Assembly: GCF_000275825.1 (NCBI RefSeq)
Contig: NZ_JH719942.1
Coordinates: 3,003,669-3,067,668, forward strand
Direction: 5' to 3'
DNA: 64,000 bases
Source of the DNA: Saprospira grandis DSM 2844
GTDB taxonomy: Bacteria > Bacteroidota > Bacteroidia > Chitinophagales > Saprospiraceae
The notes under the pieces are model-generated. The model was not told the origin of the DNA. It saw only the letters and a list, made by a program, of their open reading frames with translations, and searched no databases. Positions 34,454 to 43,834 of this stretch are shown here, in pieces (positions within the stretch are counted from its first letter, which is position 1; each line of letters starts with the position of its first letter). The position numbers and the translations under genes were made by a program.

Positions 34454-35815
34454 ATGAATCAGTTTAGATCTAAGAACCCATATACAGGAGAGTTGTATGG
34501 GGAGTATGACTTTGTGACAGCCTTGGAGCTAGAGCGGCAATTGAAGAAAGCGGAACTTGCTTTTCGGCATTGGCGGCGGGTACCAATGGCAGAGCGGCAG
34601 GCCTTATTTTTGGCTTTAGAGCAGCAACTATTGGCACAAAAAGAGGAATTGGCCTTAGTGGTCAGTCAGGAGATGGGCAAGCCATTGCGTCAGGCTTTGG
34701 CGGAGATCGAAAAATGTGCATATTTGATTCGGTATTATGTAGAATTTGGGCCGAGGATGTTGGCGCCGCATGCGGTAGATTATGCGCCAGAGAGCCGCAA
34801 TATGGTCTATTATGAGCCATTGGGGGTGATTTTGCAGATCATGCCTTGGAATTTTCCGTTTTGGCAGGTTTTGCGTTTTTCGGTACCAACCTTATTGGCG
34901 GGGAATGTTAGTTTGCTCAAGCATGCGCCCAATGTGCCCCGTTCGGCCATGGCCATAGCTCGATTATTTGAGCAGGCGGGTTTTCCGGAGGGGGTATTTC
35001 AGAACAGTTTTGCCAATTTGGAGCAAACGGCGGCCTTAATCAAGGGGTCGGAGGTAGCTGGGGTATCCTTAACGGGCAGTCGGAGAGCGGGCTTAGCGGT
35101 AGGCGCTTTGGCTGGGGGCAGCATGAAGAAAATGGTATTAGAATTGGGCGGATCGGATCCTTTTATTGTTTTGGAAGGGGCTGATTTGGAGGCTGCGGCC
35201 AAGGCGGGCGTACAGTCTAGGTTTGGCAACAATGGGCAGACCTGCATAGCGGCCAAGCGTTTTATTGTGGAGCGTTCCTTGGCGGCAGACTTCCTAGATG
35301 CGTTGAAGGCGGAGATCGCCCAATTGCGTCAGGGGGATCCCATTGCGGATAATTTGGACCTCAGTTGTATGGCTCGAGAGGACTTGGCTTTGGAGTTGGC
35401 GCAGCAGAAAGCGGATAGTTTGGCGGCTGGAGCTCAGTTGTTATTGGATGGAGGAAAAGGAGCGGGGAGTTTGTTTTCTCCGGTCATTTTGGGGCAGGCG
35501 CCCAAGGGCTCGCCGGCCTATTCTGAAGAGTTATTTGGGCCAGTGCTCAGCTTTTTTGAGGTGGCCGATGCAGCAGCAGCCATTTATTTGGCCAACGATA
35601 GCATTTATGGTTTGGGCGGGGCTATTTGGACCGATGAAGAGCGGGCACTGCAACTTGCTTCCTCACTAGAAGTAGGGACTTTGGCCATAAATCAACTCAT
35701 GAGATCGGCCCCGCATACCCCTTTTGGGGGAGTTAAACAGTCGGGTTTGGGACGTGAGTTAGCTGCAAATGGCATAAAAGAATTTGTTAATGTCAAGTCA
35801 ATTCTACGCTCATAA
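34454..35815 (+). CDS. NAD(P)+-dependent aldehyde dehydrogenase (succinate-semialdehyde type)
   Basis: The protein is 453 residues from ATG 34454. The family PWNFP (131-135), the catalytic Glu230 in LELGG and the catalytic Cys264 in GQTC are all present. It looks most like the GabD/succinate-semialdehyde group, which oxidises aldehydes to acids, but the substrate is not fixed by sequence. A longer frame starts at 34343 inside the repeat copy and adds 37 residues that are merely translated repeat; the internal ATG is preferred. Confidence 0.9.
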   Translation: MNQFRSKNPYTGELYGEYDFVTALELERQLKKAELAFRHWRRVPMAERQALFLALEQQLLAQKEELALVVSQEMGKPLRQALAEIEKCAYLIRYYVEFGPRMLAPHAVDYAPESRNMVYYEPLGVILQIMPWNFPFWQVLRFSVPTLLAGNVSLLKHAPNVPRSAMAIARLFEQAGFPEGVFQNSFANLEQTAALIKGSEVAGVSLTGSRRAGLAVGALAGGSMKKMVLELGGSDPFIVLEGADLEAAAKAGVQSRFGNNGQTCIAAKRFIVERSLAADFLDALKAEIAQLRQGDPIADNLDLSCMAREDLALELAQQKADSLAAGAQLLLDGGKGAGSLFSPVILGQAPKGSPAYSEELFGPVLSFFEVADAAAAIYLANDSIYGLGGAIWTDEERALQLASSLEVGTLAINQLMRSAPHTPFGGVKQSGLGRELAANGIKEFVNVKSILRS

Positions 35816-35928
35816 ATGATTTGACTAAATAATTAGTTAAATTGCAAAATTATGAATATCAGTTGTTTATATAAAATTTAATATAGATTTTATCTAAATA
35901 AATAAAAAATTAAGGATTGGTTAAAGAA

Positions 35929-35957
35929 AAAGGGGGTTGGTAAACCCTCCTTTTTTT
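35929..35957 (+). terminator. Probable terminator of the aldehyde dehydrogenase gene
   Basis: A hairpin AGGGGGTT / AACCCTCC with one bulge is followed by TTTTTTT. The stretch 35816-35928 is AT-rich with no gene. Confidence 0.65.
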
Positions 35958-35966
35958 GTTATTTTG
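35937..35966 (+). promoter_or_regulatory. Candidate promoter of the following unknown gene
   Basis: TTG (35937-35939) and TATTTTG (35960-35966) are 20 bp apart, 62 bp before the ATG at 36029. The -33 box lies within the terminator hairpin. Confidence 0.45.
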
Positions 35967-36028
35967 TAATTGCAAAATGTGACATCAAAATAAGCAATTA
36001 CACTAGCCAATAACCAATTCCTTAAGAA

Positions 36029-37588
36029 ATGAAACATATATTAGAGATAGCAAAAATTGTTACGAAGAAGAAGGTCAAGAAGATAGAGATATTTGACGAC
36101 TATTCCTTGAGCCAGAAAAGTAGTAAATTTAATGACTTTTATGAGGCGGTAGTCAATGATAAATTTGATACAGATGAGCAGGCTGCAGAATATTTGTATG
36201 GCAGTCCTTCAACGGATGATAAGTACCGGCAGTTAAAGTCTAGATTCAAGAAGCGTTTGCTCAATACGCTCTTCTTTTTGGATGTCAATGTACCCTCTGC
36301 ATCTGATTATAATCGGGCCTATTTTTCTTCTAATAAAGACTGGACCCTCATCAAGATTTTATTATCGAATAAGGCCTATGATACGGCGGCTTATTTGGCT
36401 CGTCAGTTGATGACGACGGCCCAAAAGTTTCAGTTTGCCGATGTGATGGTAAATTGTGCGCGCATTTTGCGAGAGCATTATGCTTTGCGCAATGAAAACG
36501 AGCGTTTGTATGAGGAGTACGATCAGTTGTGCAAACAGTATCAGAATGTATTGGATGCGGAGATTCGCTCGGAGGAGTTGTATCAACGAGTGGTAATTAA
36601 CTACTACAAGCCGCATTCTAAGAATCAGGATTTGGCGGGCAGAATCAATGTGTATTGTCAGGCGCTAGAGGGCTTGGCAGATTTTTACCAATCGCCAATT
36701 GTGCATTATCATCGTTATATGGTTTGGGCCTATCGTTATGAAATGTTGCAAGATTATGAGCAGATGATGGCCGTTTGCCAAGATAGCGAGCAGTACATTG
36801 CAAAGCATCCAGAGTTTTATCGAGACGATAAATTTGCCGAGATCATGATCAAAAAATTGTCGGCTATTTTGCATATGGGGCAGTATACGCCCAGCATTGC
36901 GCCGGCCCTGTATAAGCAGGCCATGGCTTTGCAAGAGACCGATAGTTGGTTTCAGCTGATGGAGTTTTTCTTTTTGTTGGCCCTACATGGCGAGCATTAT
37001 GAACAGGCCCAGCAGCTATTTTATGAGGTAGTTGGCGATACTCGTTTTGAGCGTTTGGGCCGAGAGGATCAGGAGAAATGGAATGCCTTTGAGATTTACC
37101 TCAGTTATTTGCATCAGTTTTACCCCGTACTAAAAAATATTGAGCCCAAGAGCAGCCGAGCCAAGCGCCGCAAGCGCTTCCGCTTGCACAAGTTTTTGAG
37201 CGACCCGCTAGAGTTTAGCAAATCGGAGCGCATGCTCAAGGTGAGCCACCTCATTGCCCAAATGCTTTTCCATCTGGAAATGTTGGATATGGAGGCGGCT
37301 CAGGCCAAGGTCGAGTATCTGAAAGAGATTGCCAATCGCCGTTTGCGCAGAGAAGAGCACTATCGGACGATCCAGTTTATTCGCTTGCTTTATCAGCTAT
37401 CTAAGGCCAATTTTGATTTTGCCCAGATTGGTATTTATCAGAAATATCTGGACCGTTTGGAGGAGGAGCCCTTCCGTTATCGCGGCATGATTGATGAGTT
37501 TGAGGTGATTAATTATAGCCATCTTTGGACCCTTTTGCTGGAGCGTTTGAGAGATCTCGAAATTAGCCAGGCTAGTCCCTTAAATTAG
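36029..37588 (+). CDS. Large helical hypothetical protein (cytoplasmic)
   Basis: The 519-residue protein has no signal peptide. Nearly the whole length is amphipathic helix with regularly spaced aromatic and Leu residues, fitting a TPR-like solenoid: for example AAYLARQLMTTAQKFQFADV and ALYKQAMALQETDSWFQLME. The N-terminus is basic (KKVKKIEIFDDYS) and a basic patch occurs near residue 380 (SRAKRRKRFRLHKF). I do not recognise a named family. It is followed directly by a repeat copy. Confidence 0.78.
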   Translation: MKHILEIAKIVTKKKVKKIEIFDDYSLSQKSSKFNDFYEAVVNDKFDTDEQAAEYLYGSPSTDDKYRQLKSRFKKRLLNTLFFLDVNVPSASDYNRAYFSSNKDWTLIKILLSNKAYDTAAYLARQLMTTAQKFQFADVMVNCARILREHYALRNENERLYEEYDQLCKQYQNVLDAEIRSEELYQRVVINYYKPHSKNQDLAGRINVYCQALEGLADFYQSPIVHYHRYMVWAYRYEMLQDYEQMMAVCQDSEQYIAKHPEFYRDDKFAEIMIKKLSAILHMGQYTPSIAPALYKQAMALQETDSWFQLMEFFFLLALHGEHYEQAQQLFYEVVGDTRFERLGREDQEKWNAFEIYLSYLHQFYPVLKNIEPKSSRAKRRKRFRLHKFLSDPLEFSKSERMLKVSHLIAQMLFHLEMLDMEAAQAKVEYLKEIANRRLRREEHYRTIQFIRLLYQLSKANFDFAQIGIYQKYLDRLEEEPFRYRGMIDEFEVINYSHLWTLLLERLRDLEISQASPLN

Positions 37589-37600
37589 GACTATTTTTTT

Positions 37601-37750
37601 GGGGCTGCCCCGCCCTGCGGGCGGGTCGGGCTGGGCCAGGGCTCGCAGGTCTGCTCGGCCCTTCACAAAAATGCTGCGCATTTTTGCTCGGTCTGGCGCT
37701 TTGCGCCACCCTTATCCATCCCTCAGCCTGCGGCGGCTTTGCCGCCTGCA
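37601..37750 (+). repeat. GC-rich modular hairpin repeat, copy 13 (GGCTG/CAGCC type)
   Basis: Head GGGGCTGCC preceded by seven T, CCGCCCTGCGGGCGGG hairpin, GGGCTGGGCC, GGGCTCGCAGGTCTGC, CTCGGCCCTTC, long AT hairpin (ACAAAAATGC..GCATTTTTGC), GGTCTGG, CGCTTTGCG hairpin, tail CATCCCTCAGCC, GGCGGC hairpin. It lies between the preceding stop codon and a terminator. Confidence 0.92.
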
Positions 37751-37756
37751 AAACGC

Positions 37757-37793
37757 AGAAAAAGCCCCAAGGCATTGCCTTGGGGCTTTTTCT
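37757..37793. terminator. Bidirectional terminator between convergent genes
   Basis: An 18-bp perfect palindromic hairpin around AAGCCCCAAGGCA / TGCCTTGGGGCTT has T-runs on both strands. It serves the unknown plus gene (after its repeat copy) and the minus-strand topoisomerase gene. Confidence 0.9.
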
Positions 37794-37806
37794 TTAGGGG
37801 CCAAAA

Positions 37807-40326
37807 TTAAAAGAGGGCCTTTTGGTTTTCTTCATTTTCCTTAGGACCAATCTCTTTTATATTTCTAATTTTATCATCATGCAGTTTGCTCCCAAGGGCT
37901 TTCCAGCCAGTCACATCTGCAATTTTGGCTAGTTGGGCCTCATTGGCGGTATAGCTGCGGCCTTCTCTTTGCTCAAAAGTAATTTTTGGCGCTGCTTGTG
38001 TACCCGCCCAAAGCAATTTGGTCGAGCGGTGGTTATTGGGCAAATACTCAAAGCGGCTATTGAGGGTAGTCGTTTCAATCAGAAAGCGTTTTACATAGGT
38101 CGTTTTGCGTTCGCCATCAAAGTAAACGGCCGTAATGGGCTGCTCGGCATTCCATTTTTGGACCAAAAGGAGCTCTTCGGCTTCAAAGCGATTACTCAGC
38201 TCATAGTTGGTCATTTCATAGCTACCATCTTGGTAGAGGGCCAAAATGCGGTCCTCCTCTTCAAAGTCGCCCAACAATTGGCCATAACCAGAGCTATTGA
38301 GGCGGCCCGTTTCTGGCTCAAACCAAATTTGTAGGGCCCCTAGGGTAGATTCTCCCTGCCGTTTTAGCTGAATCTTTCGAATCGGGTATTTGCTCAAGAG
38401 ATTTCCTCTGGCCGAGCGGCCCTTAACGGCTAGTTCGGCAAAATCATACTCAAAGTCTTTCTTTTTGGCCTTGCAAGCTTGGCTAAGCTGAATGTGCAAC
38501 AGCTCGGCCTCTCCGTTGGGATTGGCTGAAAAATGCAAGATTTTGGCTTTCTCTACCTTATTGGCAATAGGGTATTTTCTATCTCGAGTAATGGCCGTTA
38601 CGGCAAAGCGCTTCACATAATTGGCCCCTTTGTCCAAGTCGGCATAAACCACATTATAAATCATGCGCTCATCGCCTTTGCGCCAAATAGCCAAATGCAA
38701 GGGGTTTTTCCCAATAAAGACCTTTTCGGCAATCTTAACTACGCTATAGGTCCCATCCTTATGAAAGACAATCACATCATCTAAGTCAGAGCATTCCTCA
38801 ATAAACTCATCTTTCTTGAGGCCATAGCCCATAAACCCTTCCTTGCGATTGATATATAATTTGGCATTATTAACCACTACCTCAACAGCATCAATCGTAT
38901 CAAAGGTCATGATTTTGGTCTTGCGCTCTTTCTCTTTACCAAAGTCTTTTAGCAAGCGCTTAAAGTAGGCAATGGCATAATCTACCAAATTGGCCAAATT
39001 ATCTCGAACATCGGCCAGTTCGTCCTCCAGTTTTTTTAGAAACTCATCCGCCTGAAACTTATTGTACTTAGAAATTCGCTTGATCTTAATTTCGGTCAGA
39101 CGGATAATATCTTCTTGAGTAATTGGGCGCCAGAGCTCTTTGGCAAAAGGCTGCATAGCCCGATCAATGGTCTCGAGCACTTCTTCCCAACTCTCGCAAT
39201 CCTCAATCAATTGATAGATGCGATTCTCAATAAAGATCTTCTCCAAAGAGGCCAGATGCCATTTATCAAGTAGTTCTTGCTCCCGAATTTTTAACTCCCA
39301 CTCCAACAAATCCTTGGTTTGGCCAGTGGCAATCTCTAAGAGCTCATCTACAGTAATAAAAATGGGCTTATCGCCTTGAATTACACAGGCATTTGGCGAA
39401 ATAGAGAGCTCGCAATCCGTAAAGGCATAGAGGGCATCTAAGGTGATTTCTGGAGAGCTATTGCTAGGCAATTCGACCAAAATTTCTACATCTTTGGCCG
39501 TATTATCCACCACCTTTTTAATCTTAATTTTTTGCTTGCTATTAGCCTTAATAATACTATCAATCAAGCTAGAAGTAGTACAACCATAAGGAACTTGGCG
39601 AATCGCCAAGGTCTTGCGGTCCACAATTTCTATTTCAGCACGCAGACGAATTTTCCCCCCTCTCTTTCCGCCATTATAATTAGAGGCATCCATCATGCCT
39701 CCAGTAGGGAAATCAGGTAGGATTTTAGTCTTTTTTCCACGCAAAATAGCAATAGAGCCCTTAATCAATTCTACAAAGTTATGCGGCAAAATCTTAGTCG
39801 ATAAGCCCACCGCAATTCCCTCTACACCTTGGGCCAACAAAAGCGGAAACTTAACAGGCAAATGAATAGGCTCTTTTTTCCGCCCATCATAAGCCAATTG
39901 ATAATTGGTGGTCTTGGGGTTGAAAACCACTGTTTTGGCAAATTTAGACAAACGGGCCTCAATATAACGAGGGGCCGCAGCCCGGTCTCCAGTACGAACA
40001 TCTCCCCAGTTTCCCTGGCAGTCAATCAAAAGGTCCTTTTGGCCCAAATTAACCAAGGCATCGCCAATGGCAGCATCTCCATGAGGATGGTACTGCATCG
40101 TTTGCCCAATAATATTAGCCACCTTGTGAAAGCGACCATCATCCATGCTGTGCATAGCATGCAAAATTCGTCTTTGTACAGGCTTAAAACCATCTTCTAC
40201 GGCAGGCACCGCCCGCTCTAAAATGACATAAGAGGCGTAGTCCAAAAAATAATCTTTGTACATCTCGCCCAATTGATTGCGCTGAGGCTTTTGCTCCTGT
40301 ACCTCCTGTTCTATTTCTTCTGACAT
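37807..40326 (-). CDS. parC: DNA topoisomerase IV subunit A
   Basis: The 839-residue type IIA topoisomerase A subunit has a breakage-reunion domain (about 20-480) with the active-site tyrosine at Tyr121 within RAAAPRYIEARLS, and the QYHPHGDAAIG motif at 78-88. A divergent C-terminal beta-pinwheel lacks the GyrA box QRRGGKG, which favours ParC over GyrA. It decatenates daughter chromosomes with ParE, not seen here. The symbol rests on the missing GyrA box. Confidence 0.85.
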   Translation of the reverse strand: MSEEIEQEVQEQKPQRNQLGEMYKDYFLDYASYVILERAVPAVEDGFKPVQRRILHAMHSMDDGRFHKVANIIGQTMQYHPHGDAAIGDALVNLGQKDLLIDCQGNWGDVRTGDRAAAPRYIEARLSKFAKTVVFNPKTTNYQLAYDGRKKEPIHLPVKFPLLLAQGVEGIAVGLSTKILPHNFVELIKGSIAILRGKKTKILPDFPTGGMMDASNYNGGKRGGKIRLRAEIEIVDRKTLAIRQVPYGCTTSSLIDSIIKANSKQKIKIKKVVDNTAKDVEILVELPSNSSPEITLDALYAFTDCELSISPNACVIQGDKPIFITVDELLEIATGQTKDLLEWELKIREQELLDKWHLASLEKIFIENRIYQLIEDCESWEEVLETIDRAMQPFAKELWRPITQEDIIRLTEIKIKRISKYNKFQADEFLKKLEDELADVRDNLANLVDYAIAYFKRLLKDFGKEKERKTKIMTFDTIDAVEVVVNNAKLYINRKEGFMGYGLKKDEFIEECSDLDDVIVFHKDGTYSVVKIAEKVFIGKNPLHLAIWRKGDERMIYNVVYADLDKGANYVKRFAVTAITRDRKYPIANKVEKAKILHFSANPNGEAELLHIQLSQACKAKKKDFEYDFAELAVKGRSARGNLLSKYPIRKIQLKRQGESTLGALQIWFEPETGRLNSSGYGQLLGDFEEEDRILALYQDGSYEMTNYELSNRFEAEELLLVQKWNAEQPITAVYFDGERKTTYVKRFLIETTTLNSRFEYLPNNHRSTKLLWAGTQAAPKITFEQREGRSYTANEAQLAKIADVTGWKALGSKLHDDKIRNIKEIGPKENEENQKALF

Positions 40327-40540
40327 ATTGTTTTATTTTCCAATAGGGGCCAAATATACGCTTAATGTTTGGTTTTTGCGAAGCTTTAGCCCATCCTTAG
40401 GCCTATTTTACAACTTTTTGTTTTTAGTTGCAAACTTTTGTTGCCTTTCTTTTAGATTCTCTACCCCCCAAGGGCCAAAGACCAGAATAAGCTCCTTGCA
40501 AGAGAAAGCCCAAAATAAAAATAAAATTTGTTTGTTTATC

Positions 40541-40570
40541 TAAAAGTAGTAACTTTGACTTAAACGCAAA
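40541..40570 (-). promoter_or_regulatory. Shared promoter motif, copy 3 (upstream of parC)
   Basis: Minus strand: TTTGCG, GTTTAAGTCAAAGTTAC, TACTTTTA, giving a ~210-base leader for parC. On the plus strand the same segment contains TAACTTTG (40548-40555), a perfect TAnnTTTG that could instead serve the M23 peptidase gene at 40603. Nothing else is seen in 40327-40540. Confidence 0.5.
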
Positions 40571-40602
40571 TATGTATCTAATAACCAACTAAATAAAAGA
40601 AG

Positions 40603-41307
40603 ATGGCAAGAAAAATAGATGATTTTTTGGCTTGGGTAGGGCCCAAGAAAGGCACCTTTGGCAATGTGATGAATTTTGTGGGGGGCAGAGAATATGTGGT
40701 GGCCCTAGACCTATCAGAGACCAACCCTAGATCCAATGAGTTCAAGACCCCCAAGGGACTATATTATTATATTCAGGAGTGTATGGATCTTAGCTCCACA
40801 TTTGTCGGAATTGGAGGCTATCTGGAACGCCGCAATTTGTACCAAGATAAACCCCTGTTTAACCCACAAAAAGACCCCCTAGATGAACGCTGTATCCATT
40901 TGGGTATAGATATTTGGACCAGAGAAGGCCGCAGCGTTCGCACACCCCTCAGAGCCAAGGTGCACAGCTTAGGTTATCATCAGGAGGAAGGAAATTATGG
41001 GGGAGTCATTATTTTGGAGCACCGACCCTTTAATTGCCCTAAATTTTATACTTTGTATGGCCATTTGTCTAAGGCCTCTATAGAAGCCCTAGAGCTGGGC
41101 CAAATGATCGACCGTTCGACTATTATTGGAACCCTGGGTAGCAAGGAGGAAAATGGCGGCTGGCGACCTCATCTGCATTTTCAAATTATTATGGACCTGC
41201 AAGGACATCATGGCGATTATCCTGGCGTTTGCTCGCCCCGAGAATTAACAGAAATGAAGGCCAATTGCCCCAACCCCAATTTGATCCTGAATAGCCCCCT
41301 GCTTTAG
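40603..41307 (+). CDS. M23-family (LytM-type) metallopeptidase
   Basis: The 234-residue protein has the M23 zinc site: H-x3-D (HLGID, His99 and Asp103), YTLYGHLS with His154, and HLHFQ with His190 and His192. These enzymes cleave peptidoglycan cross-bridges. No signal peptide or membrane segment is seen at the N-terminus (MARKIDDFLAWVG), unusual for a wall hydrolase. It may be exported another way or act on another substrate. It is 29 bp upstream of a putative exported protein. Confidence 0.88.
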   Translation: MARKIDDFLAWVGPKKGTFGNVMNFVGGREYVVALDLSETNPRSNEFKTPKGLYYYIQECMDLSSTFVGIGGYLERRNLYQDKPLFNPQKDPLDERCIHLGIDIWTREGRSVRTPLRAKVHSLGYHQEEGNYGGVIILEHRPFNCPKFYTLYGHLSKASIEALELGQMIDRSTIIGTLGSKEENGGWRPHLHFQIIMDLQGHHGDYPGVCSPRELTEMKANCPNPNLILNSPLL

Positions 41308-41336
41308 CTTTGTCATTATCTAACTCACCTATACCT

Positions 41337-42218
41337 ATGAAAAATCTACTCTTTGCTTTAAGCCTGCTGCTTTCGGGCCAATTGTTTGCCCAACATCCTA
41401 CGCCCGTAGATATGTTGTTTAATCCCACCGAAAATATTTTCCAGTTCTCCGGCGCTGGCGGAGGAAACCTCTATGGCCTTTTTAAGGCCTCTGGTGCCGC
41501 CTCTGGCGTCTTGGCCCTAGATGCCAATTATAACCTAAAGGAAAAAGTGGCCAATGGCCGCAAAAAAATCAATACTTTGGCCCTCAATTTTAAGGTGCAC
41601 CCCTTTATCAATACCCTTTTAGAAGGCCGAGACTCTCTTGATTTTAGACAGTTGGCCTTTCAGGATAATGATTTTCGCCTGCAGTTTGGCGCCCGCTATA
41701 CTATGCTCAGCGAAAAGGAAAAAAAGGGCCTTTTAGAGGGCAACTCTAAGCGCTTTGCCCAAGCTTTTATTGATGTGATTGTGGTCCCTTACCAAATTGA
41801 AGAATCGGTCAGTAATCAAACGGGCTTTACCAGCCTAAGCCTAAATATGGGCGGTAAGTTTGGTATCCTGCGCAAAATTATGGGCGGTACTTTTGGCATT
41901 ACGGCCAACCCTCAACTAGATTTACTCTTTATTTTGGACCAAGATATGGCTTTTGAGGAGGCTTTTCTCAAAGATCCTACGGCCATCCAACTTGCCAATA
42001 TGCAGGCCAGCGCTAGAGCTTTTGCCGCTGCAGGCCTCAAAATTGAAGTGCCCCTCAATGATTTTATGCTCACTTTTGATATCCGCCGCTATTATAAGCT
42101 AGGCGAGGGAGCCGAGCTAGAAGGCCTGACCGACCGCACCCTATTCTCTGTAGGCGGTGTGGCTATGGGCAGCATCTTTAGCAAAAAGAAGAAGTCAAAA
42201 TCAAATAAACGGAAGTAG
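41337..42218 (+). CDS. Hypothetical exported protein
   Basis: From ATG 41337 the protein is 293 residues. The signal peptide ends at GQLFAQ (19). It has many short amphipathic strands and a basic Ser/Lys tail (KKKKSKSNKRK). An outer-membrane or periplasmic role is plausible. No known domain. A start at 41310 adds nine residues before the signal peptide and is less likely. Confidence 0.75.
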   Translation: MKNLLFALSLLLSGQLFAQHPTPVDMLFNPTENIFQFSGAGGGNLYGLFKASGAASGVLALDANYNLKEKVANGRKKINTLALNFKVHPFINTLLEGRDSLDFRQLAFQDNDFRLQFGARYTMLSEKEKKGLLEGNSKRFAQAFIDVIVVPYQIEESVSNQTGFTSLSLNMGGKFGILRKIMGGTFGITANPQLDLLFILDQDMAFEEAFLKDPTAIQLANMQASARAFAAAGLKIEVPLNDFMLTFDIRRYYKLGEGAELEGLTDRTLFSVGGVAMGSIFSKKKKSKSNKRK

Positions 42219-42229
42219 AAGGTTTTTTT

Positions 42230-42380
42230 GGGGCCTCCGCAGCAAAGCTGCGGCGCTACGCTTTGGGGCTCGCAGGTCTGCTCGGCCCTTCACAAAACTT
42301 CGCTAACGCTCGTTTTGTTCGGTCTGGCCTTCGGCCACCCCGCCGCATCGCTAGGCCTGCGGGCTGCTGCGCAGCCCTGC
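42230..42380 (+). repeat. GC-rich modular hairpin repeat, copy 14 (GGCCT/AGGCC type)
   Basis: Head GGGGCCTCC after seven T, GCAGCAAAGCTGC hairpin, GGCGCTACG, GGGGCTCGCAGGTCTGC, CTCGGCCCTTC, ACAAAAC..GTTTTGT hairpin, GGTCTGG, CCTTCGG hairpin, tail CATCGCTAGGCC, GGGCTG..CAGCCC hairpin. It lies between the stop codon of the preceding gene and a terminator. Confidence 0.92.
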
Positions 42381-42410
42381 AAAACCGCTTAAGTATTGGA
42401 CCAAAATGAA

Positions 42411-42445
42411 CGGCCAGCGCAACTCATTGCACTGGCCGCTTTTTT
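42411..42445 (+). terminator. Terminator of the preceding plus-strand gene and its repeat copy
   Basis: Stem CGGCCAGCGCAA / TTGCACTGGCCG with one mismatch, 4-base loop, then CTTTTTT. It lies before the convergent PhoD-like gene. Confidence 0.8.
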
Positions 42446-42450
42446 ATGCC

Positions 42451-43719
42451 TTATTGCAAGTCTTTAAGGGCAATTTCCCTTTGCCAGAGCAGCTTGCCTT
42501 TCCGGTTAAAAGTTTGGATGCGGCAAATGCGCCGTAGGCCTTGGCCCACAATAGTCAATAGACCATAGTTTTGTTTACGAACAAAAGTGCCCTCTTCTCG
42601 GCAATCATTTACCTTAGCATAATAGGGGTCAAGAAAACTAGTAAGAGGCGAGCAAGTATACTCATAAAGCGGATAGTCACCTTCTCTTCTTAGGCAGTTG
42701 AGCTCGCTATAGTGTCGATCTCCACTAATGACCACGACTCCCTTAATGTTCTCTTTTTGGAGAAAGTCCAGAAAATCTTCTCGTTCTGCTGGAAACTGGT
42801 CCCAATGATCCCCTTTGTCTAGCTTGGGTAAGAGTTGCGTTCCGGAAAACACAAATTTAAAATCGCCCTTGGCTTTTTTGAGCTGTCTTTTGAGCCAATC
42901 CATTTGCTTCTTGCCAAAAAGCCTTCGTTTTTCTTTGGGGCCATCGCCAATGCAGTAGTAGCGAGAATCGAGCAAGAAAAAGTCGCAGTTTTCTTGGCTA
43001 AAGTGGCTATAAACGCCTGGGTTGTCTTCTTCTCCATAATAGGGGTTGGCCCACATCTTTTTAAAGACATTTAGGGCGGTATCTTTTAGGGGAAAATTAG
43101 CATCGCTATTATTTGGCCCATAATCATGGTCGTCCCAACTGGCATATTGGGGACAAGATTGCAAAAACTTATTGATGGGCTTGCGTTCTCTAGAGCGCAG
43201 ATTTTTTTTGACCATCCCCTTATAAGAGTTCCATTGGCCAAGGACATAATAGACATTATCGCCGGTCCAGACCATAAACTCGGCATCTGTTTGGGCCATT
43301 TTATTAAATATCTTGTTATATCTTCGGCGCTTGCCAAACATATTGAGGAGTAAGGGATATTGGAAGGCACAAGAGCCCGTTAGAAAGCTAAAGCTATCTT
43401 TTGGGGGAGTCATTGCTGGTTTTTTCTGGGCCAAAACCCGCACTACCCGCTTATTTTTCCAAAGGGGCTCATCCTGATAACTAATACTACTAAATTCTTG
43501 TTCTAATTTTTTGAGGACATGAGCTAGGCGGTTTTTCTTTTGCAAAACGGGTTTTTTCTGGACCAATATCCAGAAGCTAGCGGTAGAATCGGTATAGTGT
43601 CCGGGCATAGGCCCACTAATCACCTTATAATCTAGGAGTTGTTCTTGGCCAAAGAGAGAGAGAGTAAAAAAAAGGAGGGAGAAAAGGCAGAAAAAGGCAG
43701 GAGAAAAAGAGGTACGCAT
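42451..43719 (-). CDS. PhoD-like metallophosphatase (alkaline phosphatase D family)
   Basis: The 422-residue exported protein has a signal peptide ending at LFGQ. Metal and catalytic motifs appear in order: TGSCAF (114-119), TGDN (152-155), WDDHDYG (195-201), and VISGDRHYSEL near 330. This is the PhoD family order. Members cleave phosphate mono- or diesters outside the cell. The substrate is not fixed by sequence. Confidence 0.88.
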   Translation of the reverse strand: MRTSFSPAFFCLFSLLFFTLSLFGQEQLLDYKVISGPMPGHYTDSTASFWILVQKKPVLQKKNRLAHVLKKLEQEFSSISYQDEPLWKNKRVVRVLAQKKPAMTPPKDSFSFLTGSCAFQYPLLLNMFGKRRRYNKIFNKMAQTDAEFMVWTGDNVYYVLGQWNSYKGMVKKNLRSRERKPINKFLQSCPQYASWDDHDYGPNNSDANFPLKDTALNVFKKMWANPYYGEEDNPGVYSHFSQENCDFFLLDSRYYCIGDGPKEKRRLFGKKQMDWLKRQLKKAKGDFKFVFSGTQLLPKLDKGDHWDQFPAEREDFLDFLQKENIKGVVVISGDRHYSELNCLRREGDYPLYEYTCSPLTSFLDPYYAKVNDCREEGTFVRKQNYGLLTIVGQGLRRICRIQTFNRKGKLLWQREIALKDLQ

Positions 43720-43834
43720 GTTAATTTAATGTTAGCTATTGTTTAAGTCTGCAAATATAATTAAGTAGTTGAGATCACCTTCAAAAAATAGAAAAATCCC
43801 TACCTTAGCAGGCCCAATAAATCAAATTTGTGCT

